Shown here piece by piece: positions 45,198 through 55,500 of a DNA stretch of 64,000 nt; the first letter of the stretch is position 1, and every line of letters starts with the position of its first letter. Source of the DNA: Halichondria panicea (lineage: Eukaryota > Porifera > Demospongiae > Suberitida > Halichondriidae). A program made the position numbers and the translations under genes. Where the stretch lies: positions 4,772,571 to 4,836,570 of the forward strand of contig NC_087380.1 of assembly GCF_963675165.1 (NCBI RefSeq). The letters run 5' to 3'. The notes beneath the pieces are model-generated. The model was given only the letters and a program-made list of their open reading frames with translations. It made no database searches and was not told where the DNA came from.

Positions 45198-47622
45198 TTG
45201 GCTCATCTCCTCACAGTCATTGATTCATCGACAGTATGCCCTGGTAACACAGATGAACGCTTTATTGAAATGGCCAAGTCACTCAAAGGAAAGTTTTTGA
45301 CAAAAAGTGGTGAAGTAAGAGCTCCTTCATCTATCAATAAAACGGTTGTTTCAAGCACTATACGAACAAGTGGATGTAAATTTGTTACAACGGGGGAGAG
45401 ATGCTCTGACTGTGAAAATTATCGGAAACAGTTACGTACGGCACATAGTCGCCATTCTCGAAAGTCATCAGATTCTCAGAAATTTACCAACAACAGATAC
45501 TTAAACACACCACAAAAAACACAGAAACTGAAATCACTACAATCGAGGGCGTCAATAGCTGAACAAGAAGTTAAGAGACTAAAATTGAAGATTGATAAAT
45601 TGTCCACTTTGAATGGTGTCATTGTAGACGAGCCTCTCCACCAGGAACTGAGCAGTATCATGACTGAGCAAAACGATTCGATAGCAAGTAAATTTCCAGA
45701 GGGCACATTTAGAGGGTTGTTTTGGAAACAACAAATGAAGGCTGCTCAAGCCACAGATTCCAGACAAATGAGATGGCATCCAACGATGGTGCCTTAATTT
45801 GAAACTTTTGTCGTCATCATCATACCAGTCTTCGCACCTCTGGTTTCATCAAATTACCATCTGAGCGTACTTTGCGGGACTACACTCACTACTTCAAGTC
45901 TAAGACAGGTTTTCAGTCCGAGGTAGACAAAATGCTGGTTGAGGAAGTTTCTCTTGGTAGTTATACAGATTGGCAGAAGTACGTAGTGATTCTCTTTGAT
46001 GAGATGAAGGTCAGAGAAAGTCTGGTGTATGACAAGCACTCTTCACAAGTGATTGGGTTCTAGGTGATTTGAACGACCAGCTGGATGAAATGGAGCGGAG
46101 CGATGTGGAACGTCCATCCATTGCCACTCATATTCTAGGGATTATGGTCCGTGGGGTGTTTAGTGGCCTGCATTTCCCGTACGCTCACTTCCCAACTACT
46201 GGTGTTACGGGTGCCACGCTTTTTTCCCTTGTTTGGGAAGCAATTGAACGCCTTGAACGACTAGGCTTTAAAGTAGTCGCTTTGACCGGAGATGGAGCCA
46301 GCCCAAACCGCAAATTTTTCAGTCTTCACGCAGAATCCCAAGAGGAGATTTGTTACAAGACTCTTAATCCATACGCTACCGAAGATCGCTTTATCTACTT
46401 TTTTTCAGATGTTCCACATCTAATGAAAACAACCAGAAATTGCTGGTCCCACTCTTTTGGTCATGGCTGCACTAGAAAGCTTTGGGTAAGTATACACTTG
46501 TAACTGCATTTCACAAAATGTCAGCCAGTATTGAAATTGTCTTCTAACATGCATGCATATAGATCAATGGGAAGCACATCAGCTGGACCCATCTCCGCTC
46601 CCTGTACCAACATAAACTTATGCTTGCTGAAAGGTCACAAGGGCTTTTTCTTTTGAAAAAGCTCTCCCGAGAACATGTCAATTTGACATCGTACTCTAGA
46701 ATGCGAGTGAACCTTGCAGCAGAAGTAAGTACATCACGTATCGATCTGATTGTGCATGCATGCAGTATAATAATAACTAAGCTACATCCTGCATGCTATT
46801 ATTTTTATTGATGTATTATAGGTTTTAAGTGAGTCTGTTGCAGTAGGATTCAGTTTCTATGACAGCATTGACACAACAGAGACACTGAGATTTGTTTGAA
46901 TGTTTGACAAATTCTTTGACTGTCTCAACGTACGCAATCCCAATGACTATCAGCGGAGAAAGAAGCCAAACTTGAAGCCGTACACAAGCCCAGCTGATGA
47001 GCGACTAAGTGTAAGCTAACACTTTTTTGAGGTATCATCTGCATTTAAATGGCCTTTATATATATATCACAGTGGCTCGAAAACGACTTTCTTGGCTATC
47101 TGAAAGACTGGGAGATCAGCGTGAATGGACGTGAAGATGTTACACCCGCTCAAAGAGCTACCATGTTGCTGAGTAAAGCAACCAGAGAGGGTCTGCATAT
47201 CACTGGTAAAAATAAATTATTTATGAGCTAAACAGATATTCTTGGCAAGTTTACAACTTATACTATAACACTGATGTACTAACATGCAGTTAATTGATCA
47301 CTGTGTGACAATATATAATTGTCCATGCACATGCACACAGTGAAATCATTCGTTGAGCTGACACGATACCTTCTAGGATTGTCGTCAGAGAAATGCCCAT
47401 ATCTACTCAGTGAGCATTTCTCACAAGACCCACTCGAAAACTACTTTGGGCAGCAACGTTCGAGGGGAGGTCGAAACCAAAACCCCACTGTTCAAGCTTG
47501 CCTGACCTCTGCTCAATCTCTTCGGGTACAACTTAGAGGAAACTGACGCCGTAAGAAGCGATTGTTTCCTGAAGAGGTTGTTGAAGATACCCCACTTAAA
47601 AAGAGGCCAAGGAATAATTAAG
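45198..47622 (+). pseudogene. P-element/THAP9-like transposase, decayed
   Basis: Coding pieces run 45198-45790, then after a one-base frameshift to about 46055, a second frameshift, and 46069-46485; exons 46563-46724, 46822-47010, 47073-47205 and 47341 onward are joined by GT-AG introns in phase. Family landmarks: a coiled-coil-like segment (SRASIAEQEVKRLKLKIDKL), GTFRGLFWKQQMKAA, KLPSERTLRDYTHYF, VILFDEMKVRESLVYD with a likely first catalytic Asp, VVALTGDGASPNRKF with the second, SDVPHLMKTTRNCW, and the C-terminal SQDPLENYFGQQRSRGGRNQ. Two in-frame TGA codons (46897-46899 and 47544-47546) stand where Arg would be expected. A THAP zinc-binding domain was not found. The enzyme is dead but recent. 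Confidence 0.8.
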
Positions 47623-47754
47623 ATTGTGATAGTTTCTGTTGTTCATGCATGTATACCATCCAATACTACGTATACACTTTTATTAACATTGATGAATATC
47701 AAAATCTGTTTTCATCGTGCATGCATTGAAGGAACATAATACATGTATATAGAA

Positions 47755-48749
47755 TTACTGAGTCTTGTCAGATTGCTTGTCGAGAGTCTTTCTCAAACTT
47801 TTGCTCTTCATGACAGTCTTTTTTTGCACATTTTTATATTGCTCCAGCCAGAAAGATGTCACAGCAAAGCCTCTAATAGTTACCCAGAGACTAACTATTT
47901 CATGGAGTAAATCGTCAGCTTCACTCTCCTTCTTGATATCAATAGAAAGCATACTCCACCAAAACTGAACATCATCATCTTCCAAGACATCCTTCAATAG
48001 TTTTCCCTTGCTTGGTGTAGGCTTAGAAATTATGTGTTGTGGCAGTAATGCCTGCGTTTGTATCTCGATTGCTTTAAACAAATTGAACGTGGTGTCACTA
48101 ACATGAAACAATCCTCCCCTATCAATGTTTGTCATCCACTCCAATGTATAAAGATAGTACGAACTTACGTCTCCAGAGCTGGCCATACTACCTAAGCATT
48201 CAACAAAATGGGCAGCAGTTTCTGTTGACATCTTTTGGAATTTTTCATCAATTTCATGGCCACAAATCCACTGGCATATCGAACAGCGTTGTCTTCCTTG
48301 GTCAACAGTTGAACACTCTTTGCTGCCACTAGAGTCGGTTTCGATAACTTAGCAATATCAAGTATTATTGTTTCAAAAAGATGCCGGTTAACCGATTGCT
48401 GCTGTAAGGGAATCAATGGTGGTAGTTCAATCCTTTGTGACTGTGACTTCCACACAGAAGGCAGTTTCTTAATTCTTAACTGATGGAATTTTGATAAAGA
48501 ACGCTCCTTGAATAGCTTGAATTTCCCTTGAGGAATACACTGTATGGGTGAGCGAATTGCTTGGACTAAACTCGCCGAGAAATCTTTGAGAGTATCTGTA
48601 GTTGCACTACTCATTGTTGAGAAAAGGTCCCCAATCGTTTTCAGGGAGTCTGGACCCTCTCTCTGACAATCTACTTCTTCTTCAGCACGCAATACAGCCT
48701 TAATAGAATTAAATACTACTTGAAAGTCATCATCATTGGAACTAGCCAT
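47755..48749 (-). pseudogene. Second gene of the P-type element (GFVA-K/RGGL protein)
   Basis: The frame starts at ATG 48749 (MASSNDDDFQVVFNSIKAVL) and runs to about 48235. A single-base frameshift in an A-rich run moves it to the frame that ends at 47755, about 330 residues in all. Visible features: an acidic N-terminus, a Gln/Ser/Leu-rich middle, NAVRYASGFVAMKLMKN, HFVECLGSMA, DRGGLFHVSDTTFNLFKAIE and a Lys-rich tail. The order Y-GFVA-K, then a Cys/Leu helix, then GGL resembles a C-terminal module of THAP9-like and other animal transposases, here on a separate protein. It lies inside the terminal repeats, convergent with the transposase. No enzyme motif was seen. The role (DNA binding, end pairing or regulation) is unknown. 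Confidence 0.6.
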
Positions 48750-48920
48750 TTCTATGCGTTTATCTGTTGTCGTTTGCTCTTAGTGGTTTCCATGTGAACT
48801 ACACTAAATTACGGTACACACGGGGTTAAGTATGGCATTTCCTGTCACATGCCGCAACTAGCCTATAGAATAGGATTTCTACTGCGTTTCCAATCCCTTT
48901 CCTTCTATCTATGGTTGCAC

Positions 48921-50218
48921 GGACTGAGCACAGTTATACTATTGCAGTTTATAGAAATAGGTATTGTTGTGATGGCCTCGCAGCGTGTTACTCGAGGGTA
49001 CCAACCAATTCCGTCTTCAATCTATGATTTGATTAATGCCCTTCAGGGCTGAAAATGTTCTGCAGAAGGCTGTAGTGGTGCCCAACCCTACGAGCGTCCG
49101 GCACGCCCAACTGTACCCTGGTTCCAGTGTGACGATGTCTATAACAATACAAGATATACGACTACATACAAGAAGTGCAACACGCAGGTAATAATTATGA
49201 ATGATCAAAAATTAATGTTAGGCGCACGGTTGTTGGACCTCCCAACCCGGGTTGGGCCATGCCAACTATCCCTATATCAAAATTAATGCATTTTCCTTGC
49301 TCTCATTCGCATTCGCAGAAACCACAAAAATACTACAGTACAACTACTGGTACTCCTTGCTCTCATTCGTATTCGCAGAAACCACAAAAATAAACTTAAA
49401 TATGATTATTTTGTGATGGTAACAATTCTGCTTATACCATTGCGTAGGTAAAAGAATATTATCTCCATGGCAACCAAGTGGTGGGTATGTGGTGGTTATA
49501 AAACAGATTTTTCAATAGTGGACAATCCCTTAGCGACCAATCGTTGGTCTGGAACTCTGGCACAACATTCTTGCTGCATGATTTAAATTCGTATAGCTTT
49601 CGTAACTATACACACAGTGATTACTCTCAATTATCAGGTTCTTTGGGTACCTTTTTGCTTACTCAAGCAAACTTATCACACATGAATTGTTAAATAAATA
49701 AATTGTCCAACTTTTGATACGAAAAATTTTTCCAGAAATACTATTTGATGTTACACGCATTTTTACGACCACCTCCATTTTCACTTAAAATGCCACTTTT
49801 GGGATCACATTTTTGTAGCTTATTCATTCATTCACGTATACAACTCAGCACAATTTCTTGCTGGATGCACTGTATACTATGCAGGGTTTAATGTTTGGGC
49901 GCACGTAAACACGCGTTTGACCACACCCCCTATTACATGCTAGTGCATCACGCACATCATAGACAGTACTAATGTGATGATGTTATTGTTCTACACAATT
50001 CTGGGGGGAAAGTTCACCCCCCCCCCCCCCCCCCTATTAGATGAAACCGTATTTCATTATGGCCGTTCAGATGGAAAACACAGCACACCATGGCATTGTG
50101 CGTAACTCGAGGCGTATGCATCATTGTCATAAATAAATTCAATCCACTCATACTCCAGAATATAATAATAAGTATAATTTCAAATTTATAGTTCACTTCT
50201 GTAGCCCTAACATCTAGT
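48921..50218. other. Non-coding stretch downstream of TECR
   Basis: No gene seen. 49287-49391 is a tandem duplication of about 60-85 bp (CCTTGCTCTCATTCG...GCAGAAACCACAAAAAT). 49440-49720 is a diverged relative of the foldback element arm at 19125-19350 (AAGTGGTGGGTATGTGGTG, then AATAGTGGACAATCCCTTAG). A run of 18 C lies at about 50017-50034. Confidence 0.5.
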
Positions 50219-52489
50219 TCAAAGAACAAATGGGATAATGGCTTTCCTACCACGTGGATACTTTTCGAACTCTTTGCGATAGTTCCTGTGCTTTCCGAGA
50301 GCCCATTGTGTCATCTGACCGAGTCCAGCCAATGTGAACAAGAGAGCTGAAGGGGGCCCCAAATAAAGCTGTAGTATGATTATGTACTACCAGTTTGCAC
50401 TAACCTGGGAAAGACTGTGTCATGATAGTGAAACCAAGCCAAGCTCCAACCTGGAAAAAAGTTATCAAAATAATATACTGTTCAGGAAGTTTCTACATGA
50501 TTTACATGTAGAATCCCAAAGGGCTGGTTGTAGTATCCCGAACGTAGTGAGGGTTCTACTAGCCCTGAGGGCTTCTAAATCATGAGCAACCATGAGTCAT
50601 AGCAACTACGAGTCTCTAGCCAGATTTGAATGTTCTATAATTCATGGCTAATCTTGGCTAAGTACTAGCCTCGATCCCAGGCCGCACTGAAGATGGGCCT
50701 GGTGTCAACTGATCGCGCATGCGCCACATAATCCCCAGAAACTAGGAACTTTGGATAACATCGTATATGCTCAGTAAAACGACCATGAGTCATCCAATAC
50801 TTTTGTGCATGCGCAAGCAGGCCTCCTTTCTGAGGCTTTGTGAAGGAGGTTCATGATTTTAGATTGAACACAGCATGAATAACAAATGAAAAACCCAAGT
50901 GCTTATTAATCATCTGAGTGTATTCTATCACCTATCACCACCAGTACCTCATAGGTGTAGTTCGGACAGCTGACAAGGCTGAACAGCATTGAGAATGGGT
51001 TACTGTCAGGATACGGAATTTTGCGCTTCTTAGTGCCTACAAAAATGCACACACTGAAACGTGGAACACAGAGCAGACAGTACATACAGTAGAGGCCAAA
51101 ACAAAGTTTCTGTTCCGTTTGCGTAGTAACTCAGCGTTTGTTTTGATTCCGTTGCACGCAAGCAAAACAATCATTTTGGTGCATGTGCACTCAAGCGTGC
51201 AATAGTGTGTTGACTTACACCATAGATTAAATAGGGAGAGGGATTGGAAACGGAAGTTACCTCGAATTATATCCGCGTTACGCCGGGGTTTAATCGAGGC
51301 TGTGTATCTAACGTTGGTAAAATCTAGTACCTTGACTTGTCTGCTAGCTTGAGACTAATGGGACACAGTACACCGATTAGTTGCACAGTCTTAGCGTAGG
51401 TACATAATAGCGATTTTTATACTCTCTTCACAAAAGTCAAAAATGTATTTTTCTTTTCCAACTGATGCTCATCATTAGGGGGCATGAGAATGACGTTTTA
51501 GGAGGGCACTGAATATCTTGTAGTGATTTGTTGCCGCGTGTTGAGCAACCGTAACACGGATTGACATCAAAGTGCTCTCTGGTGCCATGCTAAATTCAAT
51601 GTAAAATGTCACGTGACGCTACTTCCGTTTCCGATCCCTCTCCCTATTCAATTTATGCTTACACAAACCGCTAATTGGATTCGTAGTAATTAAGTTGCTA
51701 CATGGTGTTAGTGTAAACAATGTAACCACGAAACCGCAGCGTGGTACGTGCGTAGGCGGAAACGAGCAATAGCAATTGCGTGCAATCTAATCAGCAAACG
51801 GAACAGAAACTTTATTTTGGCCTCTACTGTATAATGTCCAACCATGCAGGAACAAACCTTGTGGCCTCAAATTGCGTAAAGTTATGTGAGTAGAGAGGTT
51901 TCCAATCTCACACACCTATTAAGTTAGAGACAACAATGACCAATGCTACTATCTGTTTCACTACTATCTGTTTCACTTACAATAAACAGAGCCAATCCGG
52001 TGTAGACTTGGACTATCCCATACACTGTGTGGACAACATAACACACAAGGCAAAATACTTTTATTACTACAGTTTCTCTGTCACCGCATAATTAGGGTTA
52101 AAGGGCGAGGCATACCTGAATGTGTGGCGTATTGGAGTATTCTAGCTGGAACTACTGAATGGTTGTAATGCGAGTATCAAGGTCGGGCATCTGTTTGCTT
52201 TTTCTATATCTATGGTTTTGTCCTGTTTGCTCTTTTGTTCCTTTTTTTTGCTTGTCTAGGATAATACGAGGTCTCAAGGATCCACCACTAATTTTACTAT
52301 ACCTAGGACATCAGATACCAACCATTTTAAACATTAATTTAAGTGAGCATTCCGTTTGAGCTAGTAACGTGAACAGCTGACACTATTTCTCTCACACAAA
52401 TGATACTTCTTGTATACCCTCACGCATGCACGCATAACACAACACGGTTCCGGTGTTATGCACGCACACACGCACACACGCACACACAC

Positions 52490-52521
<32 letters not shown>

Positions 52522-55500
52522 TATCTAATGCCTAGTGTTAATTCTAAGAACCAAAATTAGAGTAATGATTGTTTTGTGCTTGCCACCTAGAAGAACCACA
52601 TAACTCCATCCCCATTATCAGATACTACAGGGATTTGAGGAGTTTTTGCAACTGTAATGTCGAGAGCGGAAGTACCTGTCACGTGAACCGTTACGTAACA
52701 AGATTGAATTGTGGCTCATCAAACCAATTTTTCTCCAATAGAGCCTCTTTATTTTTGTTAAACTCGACTTACACAGGAAAGAGCCTTTGGCAAAGGCTTT
52801 GCACCACAGCAGGTTGTCAGCTGAAGCTATCCTTGAGATTCTAATCGTTTTGTGAGCTACGTACTACTTGCCCCTAGCCTGCCCGCAAGCTGTTGAAAGT
52901 GTATCACTAGTCTCAGTAAAATCTCTCTTAGGCTAGCTCCAGCTGGATACACAACCTGTGTCACAGAACTGTCTAATAGTAGCTGACAAAACGATTGGAA
53001 ATGCTCAAGAATAGCTTTAGCTGTGGTGCAAAGGCTTGCAGATGCACAGCAAAGCATAGTAGGTCACAAAACGATTTGAAATGCTCAAGAATAGCTTTAG
53101 CTGTGGTGCAGATGCACAGCAAAGCCTCCTGTGTAGGTTGATTTTTCCCAAAAATAAATAATTAAATAGGCGTAAAGGGAGAAAAATTGGTTTGGTAGAG
53201 CCAGAATTATGTAACTGTTCACGTGACAGGTACTCCGCTCTCGACATTGCAGTTGCAAGAATTCAGCAAATCCCTGTACCACCACAAAACCTGACAATAC
53301 AGGCCTGTACCTTAATTATAAATTAAGCCCCCCTCAAGGTCACACAGCCATGCAAGCTATGTTGAAGTATTACAGCAGCCAATATCAAGTTCAAGATAAG
53401 TTTTATACAGCATTACCTCAAATGTGAATATAGCTTACAATCAGCATGGCCCCAAGTGAATAGCAGCTTACAATAATTATTGTAGTATACTAGTCTTGTG
53501 TTACTCTGAATGCAACAGATGAATGGGGAGGGTTGGTGCACCGTTAAAGACTCTTTAACCCATCATTCTCGACTCTCAAGGTCGGGCATCTGTTCGTTTT
53601 TTCTACTTGTTGTATGGTTTTGTGCTGTTTGTTCTTTGTTCCCTTTTTTGTTTTGTTTTTGTAGTCCCGTAACTATTACTGAAGAGCTTCCCAAAATAAT
53701 GTAGACACTGTGATAGACTATGTAAAATAACCTAGATACAGATCGGATTGCATTTATAACTTAGAGCTGTTTCTAATTTTTAGGCTGAGTCAGTATTTAT
53801 GTTGCGGAAAGCCTGATCCCACCTCCATTCTCAAACAACACACACACACACATAGAGTCACCCTGCAGCTATTTCCCGAGGATAGCATAGCAAAAAGGTG
53901 TAATAATACTTACTCGCTGGAGTGTAGAGTGGGTGGTTCACGAAGTAGGCAACAAAAGCAGCAAACCCCCTACATGTACATCTTTCAATACTGCTTACCA
54001 AAAAACTGCTTACCAGTAATAGCCTGAGTTCTGCAAGAAAAATTGGAGTATTATATTAGCCTTAAATTGGCTACATAGACATTAATTAATTAACCCGAGG
54101 CGCAGAGTGGCCAAGGGTTATATAATTATTGTAGTAGTACATGATCAATCAAACGTTCCCGTTCCGTTTGCATAAATGCACCGTTCCCGTAAAAAAAACG
54201 TACAATGAACAATGCATTATGCAAAACTCGCTACCACTTTCTGTGTATGAAAATTTGCTGAGTAAGCAGATTCAATAACTTAAATGTGATTGTGTCTATA
54301 AATAGATAGCTTGTTATTGTCTGGCACTTTAATCCTAGCTTAGATAACGATAGATGCTATTTTGCAACAGTGCACCGTTGCCCCAGTTGTTCTCAGACTA
54401 GCATCAGACAAAGTTGTACCCTCCATCTGTGACCTGGAATGATCGTTTTTGAAGACTATCATCTCTTCTCCAGTTCTAGTGTAGAAACTGGGTTTAGCCC
54501 TTACTCGATATAATTATTTTAAGCGCATGCTCAACAGCAAATTGTTGTACTAGAATTGAACTGCTTTTCCATTATGCACAGGAAAATTTTAAATCGTTTC
54601 ATTTATCTATGAGCTAGCTAGCTTTAAATATGTCTAGTTTTGCTTACTTGGAATGCGAGTGTTGCTACTCGATTCCTGACCGCACTGAAGATGGGCCTGG
54701 TATCGACTGTTTGCGCATGCGCCACCTACAACCCAGAAACGGGGTAATTTGGTAACACCGTATAATTATGCTCAGTAAAACAATGATGTCACAACAAACG
54801 GAAATGGATTGAAGAAATTGTGAAGGTTTCTGATAGCATTCTAATAGCTACCCTTAGCCTGCTATGTTAACAAAAGACTCACAGCCTCCAACAGTGTGGA
54901 TGACAATCCACACTGTTGGAACGGAGTGAAGGCTGACAATAGCCTATATGGACAGGCCAAGCCCATCTGATACTAACCTTGGTGAAAGTCTACATGTAGA
55001 CTCTATCAGAAAGAAATAGCTGCTGCAATCAAACGTACAGCTCTGTCTCTAGCTAGCTAGCTATATAGCTCTACGTATGACTTTAATATTATGATGTATT
55101 CAGGATATTTTTTTCTAGTGACATTTCTGTTTAATGGGGGAAATTGTCCAATAATTTTGGGCATACGCAAGCAGTCAGTAGCAGGCCTCCTTGTTGAGGC
55201 CTTGTGAAGGAGGCTACTTAGTAGTTAGCTCTGCACTAGAACGCTAGCTATGGCTAGCTGCAACAGTGAGAAGAGAGCTGCAAGGCTCTGCTGATGCAGC
55301 CATTAATTTTAGAGTTGCCCTTTTGGCATCGATCGTTTTTAAGGTTACGATGCAGTGTTTGCTCATAAATTATTATTCATGAGTTTTTATTTTGTGAGAA
55401 AGGAAGACATTGTTTCTATTATTGTATGTGTCTATACTGTTGTACTACTCATAAGTAACTATTACAGTGCTTGCTAGCTATCAGTACGCTAACTAGGTGG

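Larger units (their letters stand above)
43438..48913 (+). mobile_element. P-superfamily DNA transposon with two convergent genes (5,476 bp)
   Basis: Perfect 31-bp terminal inverted repeats start CATAGATAGAAGGAAAGGGA (43438-43468) and are mirrored at 48883-48913. The 7-mer GTTGCAC flanks both ends (43431-43437 and 48914-48920). Inside are a multi-exon P/THAP9-type transposase relic on the plus strand and a second gene on the minus strand, tail to tail. The 1.7 kb left of the transposase holds only short frames, including MPRKLRFCQKKKWETKKQAE at 44872-44931, which may be an N-terminal exon. Both genes are damaged, while the terminal repeats remain identical. Confidence 0.85.
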
